From contig NZ_JAGGQL010000007.1 of NCBI RefSeq assembly GCF_018613315.1, forward strand, positions 40,199-104,198: a DNA stretch of 64,000 nucleotides, in the 5' to 3' direction. The stretch comes from Bacillus sp. ISL-37. GTDB lineage: Bacteria > Bacillota > Bacilli > Bacillales > Cytobacillaceae. Made by a program: the position numbers and the translations under genes. How positions within the stretch are numbered: position 1 is the stretch's first letter; every line of letters begins with the position of its first letter. Below the pieces are notes generated by a model. It had not been told where the DNA came from and did no database searches. It was given only the letters and a program-made list of their open reading frames with translations. Positions 50,766-58,512 of the stretch are shown here, piece after piece.

Positions 50766-50885
50766 TTAATGTTGTTTATTTGGGAGCTTGTCGCTTGGAT
50801 TTTCTTTTCCCTGCCGCTTTCTATTTTGTTCGTCTTTCCTCTGTTTATCATGAAGCTTCTGAACAAATTCGTGGGTATTCTCCAT
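50766..50885 (-). CDS. DUF4023 family small protein
   Basis: This 39-residue protein, too short for most ORF lists, starts MENTHEFVQKLHDKQRKDEQ and ends KENPSDKLPNKQH. It matches the DUF4023 family of tiny, highly charged Bacillus proteins in length and in the conserved THEFVxKLH and KLPNKQ parts. A strong AGGAGGT site lies seven to eight bases before the ATG. Its function is unknown. A dispersed repeat directly follows the stop codon. Confidence 0.85.
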   Translation of the reverse strand: MENTHEFVQKLHDKQRKDEQNRKRQGKENPSDKLPNKQH

Positions 50886-51011
50886 TATAGTACCTCCTGT
50901 TATAAATGACTCGTCGTTACTTTTTCCATAACGGATTCAATTCATTCATGTAATTTATACATCGTTAGAGTAAAATAATGATTATATTTAACGATGTCTG
51001 GAGTGACTAAA

Positions 51012-51560
51012 ATGCGAATTGAAGATATATATGGGAATCTGCCGCAGCTTGAAACGGAGCGCCTGATTTTAAGAAAAATCAGTCTGGAGGATATTGATGA
51101 TATACATATTTATGCTTCCAACCCTGAGGTATCAAAATATGTCTTCTGGGGAGCGCATGAAACAAGAGCGGTGACTGAGGAATATGTGAAAATGATTCTT
51201 GCTCTGTATGAAGAAGGGAAAATTGCTCCGTGGGGCATCCAATATAAAAAGGACAACAAACTTATTGGCACCGTTGACTTTGTTTCCTGGCAGCCACAGC
51301 ATAAAACTGCAGAAATCGGTTACGCGCTCTCAATGGACTATTGGGGAAGAGGAATTGCTACCGAAGCAGCCAAAGAGCTGATAAGATTCGGAATGAATGA
51401 AATGGATTTAGTAAGGATTCAGGCAAAAGCCCTCGTTGCAAACAAAGGTTCAGAGCGTGTTATGGAAAAAGCCGGAATGAAATTTGAGGGCATCTTAAGA
51501 AAATTCATCTTCATCAAAGGTGCCCATTATGACGTAAAAATGTATTCAATTATAAAATAA
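51012..51560 (+). CDS. GNAT acetyltransferase, RimJ/RimL type
   Basis: This 182-residue protein has LETERLILRKISLEDIDDIH at the N-terminus, TAEIGYALSMDYWGRGIATE (the acetyl-CoA loop GRGIATEA) and GSERVMEKAGMKFEGILRKF at the C-terminus, the order of ribosomal-protein N-terminal acetyltransferase-like enzymes. The substrate is unknown; it may acetylate a protein or small amine. The ATG at 51012 is spaced eight bases from GGAG, better than the ATG at 50994. It is monocistronic and convergent with the phosphatase gene. Confidence 0.88.
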   Translation: MRIEDIYGNLPQLETERLILRKISLEDIDDIHIYASNPEVSKYVFWGAHETRAVTEEYVKMILALYEEGKIAPWGIQYKKDNKLIGTVDFVSWQPQHKTAEIGYALSMDYWGRGIATEAAKELIRFGMNEMDLVRIQAKALVANKGSERVMEKAGMKFEGILRKFIFIKGAHYDVKMYSIIK

Positions 51561-51585
51561 GACGCTTCAATTTTAGCGCCTTTAG

Positions 51586-52122
51586 TTATGTTTTTTCAAA
51601 AATATATACTTTTGCATTTTCAGGTCTGTTAAATTTCGGGCCTGAAAATCCTCTTTTTAGTAACTCCTTCCTCATGAACATCATGATTCCTCCGTGTCCG
51701 ACAATCAATAAATCTTCACCATGATTTATTGCTTCATCCAAAACTCTGTTAATACGCGAGACGACTTCTTTTTTACTTTCCTTTTGTGATTTATGTCCCA
51801 AAAACCAGGCAAGCCTTATTAAAGTGACATGAAGCCAGAGAGGAAGGCGCATTTCAGTATGGATGACTGGGTAAAGCGACATCTCCCGCAGGTCCTCCAA
51901 AAAAATAATATTTCCTTCAAAAGCCCTGGATGCAGTAATTTTTGCTCTCTCTAAATCACTTGAGTAGCATTTGCTCCACTTTTGTCCCTGATGATCAATA
52001 TCAACTTCCTCGATTTTGGATTCATTATACTCCTGTTGCCAAATAAGAAGCTCCTGGGAGGTAACAAGCTTACTTGGATAACCCAATGTCACCTTAAAAT
52101 GGCGTAACAATCCAATTTTCAT
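51586..52122 (-). CDS. Histidine phosphatase family protein
   Basis: This 178-residue protein is of the phosphoglycerate mutase-like superfamily. The catalytic motif is LLRHFKV (RHF in place of the common RHG), with YSSDLERAKITASRAF supplying the second arginine and LLIVGHGGIMMF the second histidine. The insert WLHVTLIRLAWFLGHKSQK is hydrophobic and unusual. It probably acts as a phosphatase on an unknown small substrate. The ATG at 52122 follows AGGGTG. Confidence 0.84.
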   Translation of the reverse strand: MKIGLLRHFKVTLGYPSKLVTSQELLIWQQEYNESKIEEVDIDHQGQKWSKCYSSDLERAKITASRAFEGNIIFLEDLREMSLYPVIHTEMRLPLWLHVTLIRLAWFLGHKSQKESKKEVVSRINRVLDEAINHGEDLLIVGHGGIMMFMRKELLKRGFSGPKFNRPENAKVYIFEKT

Positions 52123-52244
52123 TTTAATCACCCTAATCAATGTAGTATTGTAATTAATTCACCATATGTCACTCGAATACCTTCAAAAATTATCTGGGTT
52201 AGTTGAAGCCAAAAGAGGAACTTTATAAGGAGGAGGTGTCTACA

Positions 52245-52394
52245 TTGCCGAGAGGAAAAGAACTTGAACAGCTGCCAATGGCTAATACAATGCCTGGTAT
52301 GGGGAAAGACCGCAGTAAGTTTGACCGTGATGTATTAACTGGAATAACTACTGATGAAAGACCATTGCCATCAAAAGTGAACAAAGAAAATTGA
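52245..52394 (+). CDS. Hypothetical 49-residue protein
   Basis: This tiny protein (MPRGKELEQLPMANTMPGMG, ending PLPSKVNKEN) has a conserved-looking middle GKDRSKFDRDVLTGITTDER. I do not recognise the family. The TTG at 52245 has an excellent AAGGAGGAGGTG site at proper distance, while the in-frame TTG at 52203 overlaps that site. A terminator follows directly, which supports a real short transcript. Confidence 0.68.
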   Translation: MPRGKELEQLPMANTMPGMGKDRSKFDRDVLTGITTDERPLPSKVNKEN

Positions 52395-52410
52395 AGTAAT
52401 AACTAAATTG

Positions 52411-52440
52411 AAACTTGAAGGTTTCGGCCTTCAAGTTTTT
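52411..52440 (+). terminator. Terminator of the 49-residue gene
   Basis: The stem AAACTTGAAGG / CCTTCAAGTTT with a six-base loop is followed by TTTTT. Confidence 0.9.
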
Positions 52441-52482
52441 CTTTAAATAGATCCTTATATTCAACTTTTATTCGAAACAAGG

Positions 52483-52511
52483 TTGATATTAATCTAAAAG
52501 CGTAATATTAT
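52483..52511 (+). promoter_or_regulatory. Predicted promoter of the LacI-type regulator
   Basis: TTGATA and TATTAT are spaced exactly 17 bases apart; the operator at 52522 lies just after the expected start site. Confidence 0.7.
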
Positions 52512-52521
52512 TAAGTTGGAA

Positions 52522-52537
52522 ACGTAAACGTTTACGT
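52522..52537. promoter_or_regulatory. LacI-family operator upstream of the regulator gene
   Basis: ACGTAAACGTTTACGT is a perfect 16-base palindrome of the GalR/LacI operator type with central CG, positioned at the start of the transcript, consistent with autoregulation. Confidence 0.85.
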
Positions 52538-52554
52538 AAAGGGTTTGGTAGTTA

Positions 52555-53568
52555 ATGAGTTATACAATAAAAGACGTAGCAAAACATGCAAATGTCTCGA
52601 TTGCTACTGTATCAAGGGTCCTCAATGGTCAGGGCGGTTATTCAAAAGCAACAGAAGAAAAAGTTCATCTTGCGATAGAAGAGCTAGGTTACCAGCCAAA
52701 CGCATTCGCCCGCGGTTTAATCAGTAATAAATCCAATACATTAGGAATCCTTTTCCCAGAAGTTTCGAGCCAATTTTCTTCCAAGATCCTTCGAGGTGTT
52801 GAAGAAGCAGCCCATCGTCTCAATTCGAGCGTGATTGTCTGCAATACGGCGTCACATGGACAGAGAACGATGAAGTACTTACAGCTTTTAACAGAAAAAA
52901 GGGTGGACGGTATCCTGTTTGTTAGTGAAATAATAACTGAAAAGTATTATAAAAAGCTTGAGTCAATGCAGATACCGGTTGTCCTTATCTCGACTGAATC
53001 CTATCAATATCCTTTGCCTTACGTGAAAGTTGATGATAAGCATGCCGCTTTCACCGCGACTGATTATTTAATAAAAATGGGGCATAGTAAAATCGGAATG
53101 ATCAGTGGAAATAAAGATGACATAATAGCTGGCCAGCCGCGAATAGACGGCTATAAGCAAGCGTTAGCTCAAAGGGGACTAGCCATTAAAGATGAAAATA
53201 TAATCCATTCAATTGGATTTTCATTCAATGATGGTTTGACCGGTTTACCAAAACTCCTTGAACAATCCCCGGATTTGACAGCTGTATTTGCCGCCAGCGA
53301 TGCATTGGCCCTTGGAGCGATATCAGCCGCTTATAAGCTTGGCATTAAAATACCCGAGAACCTTTCCATAATCGGCTATGATAATTTGCCGATTGCAGAG
53401 ATGTCGATTCCACCACTTACAACAGTAGCTCAGCCCTTGGAAGAAATGGGTATTGTTGCAGCAGAAATGCTATTTACGATGATGAACCAAGGTAGAAGAG
53501 TTGAAAGCAGGATTATGTCTCACTCTGTTATTGAACGAGAAAGTGTGAAAAAAGTTAATCTTACATGA
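52555..53568 (+). CDS. LacI family transcriptional regulator of alpha-glucoside use (MalR-like)
   Basis: This 337-residue protein has an N-terminal LacI helix-turn-helix TIKDVAKHANVSIATVSRVL with the hinge YQPNAFARGLISNKSN, followed by a periplasmic-binding-like effector domain (TLGILFPEVSSQF; VFAASDALALGAI; IIGYDNLPIAEMSIPPLTTV). It probably represses itself and the adjacent alpha-glucosidase in the absence of an oligosaccharide effector, since identical operator cores precede both genes. AAAGGG lies about eleven bases before the ATG. Confidence 0.92.
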   Translation: MSYTIKDVAKHANVSIATVSRVLNGQGGYSKATEEKVHLAIEELGYQPNAFARGLISNKSNTLGILFPEVSSQFSSKILRGVEEAAHRLNSSVIVCNTASHGQRTMKYLQLLTEKRVDGILFVSEIITEKYYKKLESMQIPVVLISTESYQYPLPYVKVDDKHAAFTATDYLIKMGHSKIGMISGNKDDIIAGQPRIDGYKQALAQRGLAIKDENIIHSIGFSFNDGLTGLPKLLEQSPDLTAVFAASDALALGAISAAYKLGIKIPENLSIIGYDNLPIAEMSIPPLTTVAQPLEEMGIVAAEMLFTMMNQGRRVESRIMSHSVIERESVKKVNLT

Positions 53569-53569
53569 T

Positions 53570-53585
53570 ACGTAAACGTTTACTA
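53570..53585. promoter_or_regulatory. LacI-family operator upstream of the alpha-glucosidase
   Basis: The core GTAAACGTTTAC (12-base perfect palindrome) begins four bases after the regulator stop codon and is the same as in the operator at 52522. Confidence 0.82.
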
Positions 53586-53749
53586 AAAATGTCGTCACAT
53601 TAATGTTTGATTTTAGGACTCATTCTAATATCCTTATTCATCCTGGAATAGGGGGCTCTTTTGGGGAGATTTACGAATGGGATATGAATTAACAATCAAA
53701 ATTTAAAGAAGAGAGCCTTTACTAAAGAAATTAGTTTGGAGTGGTTTTT

Positions 53750-55432
53750 TTGAAAAAACATTGGTGGAAAGAATCAGTCATTTATCAAATATACCCGCGA
53801 AGCTTCATGGATTCTAACGGCGATGGGATCGGCGATATTCCTGGGATTATCTCAAAGCTTGACTATTTAAAAGACTTGGGAGTAGATGTTATTTGGCTTT
53901 CACCTGTATACAAGTCTCCTAATGATGATAATGGTTATGATATCAGCGATTATCGTGAAATCATGGATGATTTCGGAACGATGGAAGACTGGGAGCTTCT
54001 ATTAAAAGAAATGCATGACAGAGGATTGAAGCTGATCATGGACCTTGTCGTAAACCATAGTTCTGATGAACACGAGTGGTTTGTAGAGTCTAGAAAATCG
54101 AAAGATAATCCATACCGTGACTATTACATTTGGAGACCTGGCAAGGATGGAAGAGAACCGAATAACTGGCAGTCAACATTCAGCGGTTCCGCCTGGCAGT
54201 TCGATGAAAATACCGAAGAGTACTATCTGCATATTTTCAGTAAAAAACAACCGGATTTGAATTGGGAAAACCCTAAACTTCGCCAGGAAGTGTATGACAT
54301 GATGAAATTCTGGCTGGACAAAGGGATAGATGGGTTCAGGATGGATGTTATCAACTTCATTTCGAAAGTAGATGGATTTCCTGATGCGCCAAATCCTGAA
54401 GGGAAAAAATATGTATCTGGAAGCAGATACTTCATGAATGGTCCTAAAATTCATGATTACCTGCAGGAAATGCATAGGGAAGCACTTGCTCAATATGATG
54501 TAATGACAGTAGGTGAAATGCCTGGTGCCAATGTAGAAGAAGCTAAGCTTTACACCGATGATGCTAGAAATGAATTGAATATGGTATTCCAATTCGAGCA
54601 CGTCGACCTGGATTCAGGCCCTGGCGGGAAATGGGATCTTAAACCTCTTAAGCTAACCGATTTAAAAAACAACTTCACAAAATGGCAAAAGGGACTCGAA
54701 GATATTGGCTGGAACAGCCTTTACCTTAATAATCATGACCAGCCAAGGATGGTTTCGCGATTCGGTGACGACAAGGAATATCGTGTGGAGTCAGCGAAAA
54801 TGCTTGGAACTTTTCTTCATATGTTAAAAGGAACCCCTTATATTTATCAAGGTGAAGAAATCGGGATGACAAATGTACGATTTGATTCCATCGAAGATTA
54901 CAAGGATATTGAAACCCTTAATATGTACAATGAAAAAGTGAATCAAAATGGAGAAAATCCTGCGAAGGTAATGGAGTCAATCTATGTAAAAGGACGCGAC
55001 AATGCCCGTACTCCTTTCCAATGGGATGATAGCGAGCATGGAGGGTTTACGACTGGCACTCCGTGGCTTCAGGTAAATCCAAACTATACGGAAATTAATG
55101 CCAAGCAGGCTGTGGAAGATGAAAGTTCTATTTACCACTATTACCGAAAGCTAATGCAGCTTCGTAAAGAGCACCCGGTCATTGTTCATGGCAGCTATGA
55201 CATCTTGGTTCCCGAGGATGAAAGTATTTATGTTTATACAAGAACACTGGAATCGCAAAAATTATTTGTCTTATTGAATTTCACCAATGAGGATCAGAGC
55301 TTTGATGTTCCGGCTGATCTGCAAGGCAAGAAAAATGAAATATTAATTTCAAATTATGAGGCAAATACAGAATACAAATCTTCCATTTCATTGAAGCCGT
55401 ATGAAGCAATTGTATACCTGATCCAGGATTAA
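53750..55432 (+). CDS. malL: GH13 alpha-glucosidase / oligo-1,6-glucosidase (MalL-like)
   Basis: This 560-residue cytoplasmic enzyme cleaves terminal alpha-glucosidic bonds in isomaltose- or maltose-type sugars. GH13 regions are intact: region I DLVVNHSSDEHEWF, region II GIDGFRMDVINFI with the nucleophile aspartate, region III MTVGEMPGAN with the acid glutamate, and region IV LNNHDQPRMVSRF. The DVIN and GEMPG signatures fit the oligo-1,6-glucosidase/alpha-glucosidase group and the length agrees with MalL (561). The TTG at 53750 follows GGAGTGG. It is controlled by the upstream LacI-type protein. Its terminator is split by an IS remnant. Confidence 0.92.
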   Translation: MKKHWWKESVIYQIYPRSFMDSNGDGIGDIPGIISKLDYLKDLGVDVIWLSPVYKSPNDDNGYDISDYREIMDDFGTMEDWELLLKEMHDRGLKLIMDLVVNHSSDEHEWFVESRKSKDNPYRDYYIWRPGKDGREPNNWQSTFSGSAWQFDENTEEYYLHIFSKKQPDLNWENPKLRQEVYDMMKFWLDKGIDGFRMDVINFISKVDGFPDAPNPEGKKYVSGSRYFMNGPKIHDYLQEMHREALAQYDVMTVGEMPGANVEEAKLYTDDARNELNMVFQFEHVDLDSGPGGKWDLKPLKLTDLKNNFTKWQKGLEDIGWNSLYLNNHDQPRMVSRFGDDKEYRVESAKMLGTFLHMLKGTPYIYQGEEIGMTNVRFDSIEDYKDIETLNMYNEKVNQNGENPAKVMESIYVKGRDNARTPFQWDDSEHGGFTTGTPWLQVNPNYTEINAKQAVEDESSIYHYYRKLMQLRKEHPVIVHGSYDILVPEDESIYVYTRTLESQKLFVLLNFTNEDQSFDVPADLQGKKNEILISNYEANTEYKSSISLKPYEAIVYLIQD

Positions 55433-55438
55433 TCATTG

Positions 55439-55462
55439 AAAAAGGCTGCTATCTTGCAGCCT
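55439..55462 (+). terminator. Terminator stem of the alpha-glucosidase gene, without T-tract (left copy)
   Basis: AAAAAGGCTGC and GCAGCCT pair around a short loop, but CTCTCAGACTG follows instead of a T-run. Almost the same stem with a T-run occurs at 55970-56000, beyond the IS remnant. Confidence 0.7.
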
Positions 55463-55532
55463 CTCAGACTGTAGCCAACTCGATGAAAATCGTGTTTGTT
55501 TACAGTCTTTTTGGTTGGTGCTGGAATGGAGC

Positions 55533-55666
55533 TGTTGATTTCCGTTCCAGGCGCTTCGCTTTCCGCGGGGCCGGAGGTGAGCCTCCTCGTCGCCGTTGGC
55601 GCCTGCGGGGTCTCACCTGTCCGCCTGATCCCGCAGGAGTCTACGCGCCTTCCACTCCAATCAACA
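55533..55666. repeat. GC-rich 134-bp element with TGTTGATT termini
   Basis: It starts TGTTGATT and ends AATCAACA (8-base terminal inverted repeat), with GC-rich internal dyads (GGTGAGCCTCCTCG; GCCTGCGGGGTCTCACC). It lies between a hairpin at 55467-55505 (GACTGTA / TACAGTC, T5) and a transposase fragment. Such elements recur in Bacillus intergenic DNA; that is recollection and not shown within this window. Confidence 0.65.
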
Positions 55667-55744
55667 GGATTCCTCAACTTAGTTTGGAACTAACCAAAAG
55701 TCTCTTTTAAAATAGATATATATATAACACTTGAGGTGATAAAT

Positions 55745-55969
55745 ATGCTTTCAAAGAACACTCCAATCCAACGAGATCAATTAGAAATGGTTGCTTTAGA
55801 CCAACTGGTTCCTCAGGAACATTTAGTCCGTAAGATGGAAGCAGCCATTGATTTTTCTTTCATATATGACTTGGTGAAGGATGTGTATTCGGAAGTAGGG
55901 AGCCCAAGCATTGACCCAGTGATTTTAATTAAACTCACCTTCATTCAATATACCTTTGGTATCCGTTCT
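55745..55969 (+). pseudogene. Truncated IS1182-family transposase
   Basis: Only the first ~75 codons remain, MLSKNTPIQRDQLEMVALDQ followed by LVPQEHLVRKMEAAIDFSFI and SPSIDPVILIKLTFIQYTFG, which match the N-terminal domain of IS1182-type DDE transposases. Intact relatives are about 450-500 residues. The similarity ends at GIRS and the reading frame runs into a terminator hairpin. GAGGTGATAAAT still provides a ribosome binding site. The catalytic domain and right end of the element are lost. Confidence 0.85.
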
Positions 55970-56000
55970 AAAAGGCTGCTATTTGCAGCCTTTTTATTTT
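55970..56000 (+). terminator. Terminator stem with T-tract (right copy)
   Basis: AAAAGGCTGC / GCAGCCTTTT with a short loop is followed by TTTATTTTT. It duplicates the stem at 55439-55462 and looks like the original end of the alpha-glucosidase transcript. Confidence 0.8.
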
Positions 56001-56127
56001 TATCAATTTCGTAAAGCTTATATCCTTCATACTAAAGTCGTAGAAAATATCAAGCTTCTCGATGAGGTATGGTTTTCTTCAAAATCTTAAGATGAATACA
56101 AGAAGAAAACTAAGGAGGAAGTTGAAC

Positions 56128-56853
56128 ATGATAAAAAATAAAGTAGTAATGATTACAGGCGTAACACAGGGATTAGGAAAAGCACTGACGCTAAGGTTCG
56201 CAAAGGAAGGAACGAAGCTGGCTGTTTGCGCTCGAAGGGAAAAAGAACTGGAAGTAGTAAAAAAAGAAGCGGAATCATATGGGGCAGAGGTACTGGCAAT
56301 AACAGCTGATGTATCGGTACCGCGTGAAGCCGAAAAATTTGTTGCCCTGACACTTGAAACATTCGGACGAATTGATGTTCTGATCAATAACGCCTCGATA
56401 CTGGGGCCTAGTCCAATGCCACTACTGATGGATTATCCGGAGGAGGATTTTGCTGAAGTCATCAAGGTGAACAGCATCAGTCCTTTCCTGATAACAAGAA
56501 GGGCACTTCCTGTCATGCTTATTCAGGGTGAAGGATCAGTTATAAATGTAACTTCAGAAGCCGGCCATGTTGGATATGCGGGCTGGGGAGCTTATGGAAT
56601 TTCAAAATTTGCTGTCGAAGGAATGACAGAAACATGGGCAGATGAACTAAATGGAACAAAGATAAGAATGAATATGGTCGATCCTGGAGAGATGGATACG
56701 AAAATGCATTCTCTTGCAGTACCAGATTGTGATTATGAGTTAGCCCAACCAGACGATGTTGTCGATGTCTTTCTTTTCCTTGCTTCAGAAGAATCAAAAG
56801 AAGTCAATGGACAACGATTCAAGGCACAAGAGTTTAGTCGGGAGATGAGATGA
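56128..56853 (+). CDS. Short-chain dehydrogenase/reductase
   Basis: This 241-residue SDR has the cofactor motif VVMITGVTQGLGKALTLRF, an NADP-type arginine pair in VCARREKEL, DVLINNASILGPSP, catalytic serine in INVTSEAGHVG and YGISKFAVEG. The substrate is unknown. AAGGAGGAA lies seven bases before the ATG at 56128. The stop overlaps the next start (ATGA), so it is translationally coupled to the QueA-like gene, an unusual partnership. Confidence 0.9.
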   Translation: MIKNKVVMITGVTQGLGKALTLRFAKEGTKLAVCARREKELEVVKKEAESYGAEVLAITADVSVPREAEKFVALTLETFGRIDVLINNASILGPSPMPLLMDYPEEDFAEVIKVNSISPFLITRRALPVMLIQGEGSVINVTSEAGHVGYAGWGAYGISKFAVEGMTETWADELNGTKIRMNMVDPGEMDTKMHSLAVPDCDYELAQPDDVVDVFLFLASEESKEVNGQRFKAQEFSREMR

Positions 56854-57893
56854 TGCAGTTGGAAACAAAGGTACATCCTCATGATTTTTCTCTGCCACCT
56901 TCTCTTAACGCCTCTCATCCACCAGAAAGGAGAGGACTGCGGAGGGATCAGGTGAAGATGATGGTGTTGGACAGACTAACGGGTAATATAGAGCACGAAC
57001 AATTTATTCAAATAGAAAAATATCTAAATTCAGGGGATATACTTGTGCTGAATAATAGCAGAACGATTCCTGCAATTCTGAAAGGAACATTGCACCGAAA
57101 CGGAAAGGTGATTGGCACAAACGTAGAAATGCGACTTGCCAGGAAAAAGAATGACTCAGTTTGGGAAGTCTTGATCGTAGCAACAAATGTAAAATCAGGG
57201 GATTGTTTTAAGTTCTCGGAAACTTTAGAGGCGAATGTAATTGGAGAAGTATTTAAATCCCCGCTTAAGATGATCCAGTTCAATCTACTAGGTAAAGATT
57301 TATACAATGAAATCTACTCAATGGGTGAACCGATAAGATATGAATATATTCATCACCCGTGGAACCTGGATTATTACCAGACTGTGTTTGCAAGTCAGCC
57401 AGGGTCAGTCGAGATGCCATCAGCCGGTCGGGCTTTCAGCTGGGAACTCCTGTTAAAGCTGCAGCAGAAAGGAGTTAAATTGGCTTTTTTGCAACTTCAT
57501 ACGGGCCTTAGTTATCTTCTCGATGATGAGTATTCCCATTCACCAGAAGGACACTTCGAAGAATATTCTATTCGCCAGGAAGATATGGAGGCATTAGTAA
57601 AAGCAAAAGATTCTGGAGCAAAGGTAATCGCAGTTGGAACTACTGTTGTTCGCGCACTTGAAACAGCAGCCAGTAATTCAACTATTCAAGGATGGACTAA
57701 TCTGTATATCACTTCGGATTATGAGTTGAAGCTCGTTGATGGAATCATAACTGGTTTTCATGAACCAAAGGCAAGTCATTTGGATATGCTGGCTGCCTTC
57801 GTTGATGAGATCAAGCTCTTAGAAGCTTACAATATCGCAATTGAACAAAAGTATCTTTGGCACGAATTTGGTGATATAAATCTGATCATCTAA
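56850..57893 (+). CDS. Divergent QueA-like protein (SAM:tRNA ribosyltransferase-isomerase family)
   Basis: This 347-residue protein is similar to QueA over its whole length: GDILVLNNSRTIPAILKGTL, YYQTVFASQPGSVEMPSAGR, KLAFLQLHTGLSYL and VIAVGTTVVRALETAAS. QueA transfers the ribosyl part of SAM to preQ1 in tRNA. Here the usual APTAGLHFT segment reads MPSAGRAFS, losing the histidine, so the substrate or reaction may differ. The start overlaps the SDR stop. The canonical queA normally neighbours tgt and ruvB, which are not in this window. Confidence 0.85.
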   Translation: MMQLETKVHPHDFSLPPSLNASHPPERRGLRRDQVKMMVLDRLTGNIEHEQFIQIEKYLNSGDILVLNNSRTIPAILKGTLHRNGKVIGTNVEMRLARKKNDSVWEVLIVATNVKSGDCFKFSETLEANVIGEVFKSPLKMIQFNLLGKDLYNEIYSMGEPIRYEYIHHPWNLDYYQTVFASQPGSVEMPSAGRAFSWELLLKLQQKGVKLAFLQLHTGLSYLLDDEYSHSPEGHFEEYSIRQEDMEALVKAKDSGAKVIAVGTTVVRALETAASNSTIQGWTNLYITSDYELKLVDGIITGFHEPKASHLDMLAAFVDEIKLLEAYNIAIEQKYLWHEFGDINLII

Positions 57894-57912
57894 TGAAAGA
57901 GGGAAGATGAGA

Positions 57913-58266
57913 ATGAGATTCCATCATTTTGCACTTGAAGTAAGCGATTTGACACTTTCAAAAACATTTTATGAAGACTTTCTTGGTTTTAATGAAAGCC
58001 GCAGATTACATTTTGAGAAGGAAGAAATGATCTTTTTGGAACAGAATGGCTTTAGGCTTGAATTGTCCCAGAAAAAGTCAGATGGAGAGATTAGTGAAAG
58101 GACTCATTTTTGCTTCGAGGTGGATAATCTTGATGAAAAAATGAAGGAAATGCGGGATAGAGAACTTTATTCTTTTGAGGGGCCATATACATTAGACAAC
58201 GGCTGGAAGACGATCTTCTATTTGGGTCCGGATAAAGAGGTAATAGAATTCCTCGAAGTCATTTAG
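57913..58266 (+). CDS. VOC family protein (glyoxalase-like)
   Basis: This 117-residue protein has a single VOC module: FHHFALEVSDLTLSKTFYED, FLGFNESRRLHF, FRLELSQKK, then RTHFCFEVDNLDEKM and GPDKEVIEFLEVI. Metal-ligand candidates are the N-terminal histidine, the histidine in THFCF and the glutamate in VIEFLE. The reaction is unknown. The ATG at 57913 is spaced eight bases from GGGA; the ATG at 57907 is alternative. It probably is the third gene of the SDR/QueA-like operon. A MITE starts three bases after its stop. Confidence 0.85.
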   Translation: MRFHHFALEVSDLTLSKTFYEDFLGFNESRRLHFEKEEMIFLEQNGFRLELSQKKSDGEISERTHFCFEVDNLDEKMKEMRDRELYSFEGPYTLDNGWKTIFYLGPDKEVIEFLEVI

Positions 58267-58269
58267 ATA

Positions 58270-58454
58270 GGCTCTTTTCTCAAATCTTGTTGCTATTGAC
58301 ACAAAAATTTAAGTGAATGCTCTATCTTTCTTCGCAAAGTAGACTCTTGTTATGAGAAAAGAGCATGCAAACTTAATACCGATCTACAATATGGCTTTAT
58401 ATTTCGTTAAAATCGGCTTTAGGATTTTAACAACAATCTTTACTAAAGCAAGCC
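58270..58454. mobile_element. MITE-like element, copy B (185 bp, 8-bp target duplication)
   Basis: Inverted relative to copy A at 24818-25000 and similar over the full length (the stretch GTTAAAATCGGCTTTAGGAT is shared). It is flanked by perfect 8-bp direct repeats TTTAGATA (58262-58269 and 58455-58462). The left end is GGCTCTTTTCTCAAATCTTG. There is no coding capacity. It sits just behind the VOC gene stop and before the terminator. Confidence 0.85.
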
Positions 58455-58461
58455 TTTAGAT

Positions 58462-58512
58462 AAAAAATAAGGAACGGAGCAGCGCATTGCTTTTTCCATT
58501 CCTTATTTTTTT
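58462..58512. terminator. Bidirectional terminator after the VOC operon
   Basis: AAAAAATAAGGAA and TTCCTTATTTTTT pair around a 24-base loop with an A-tract on one side and a T-tract on the other; the convergent DUF2062 gene ends in it. Confidence 0.75.

Noticed and set aside
55483-55710. Two overlapping + strand ORFs (75 and 65 codons) in the GC-rich element
   Set aside because: The sequence is a structured GC-rich repeat with terminal inverted repeats; translations are arginine/proline-rich with no ribosome binding site.
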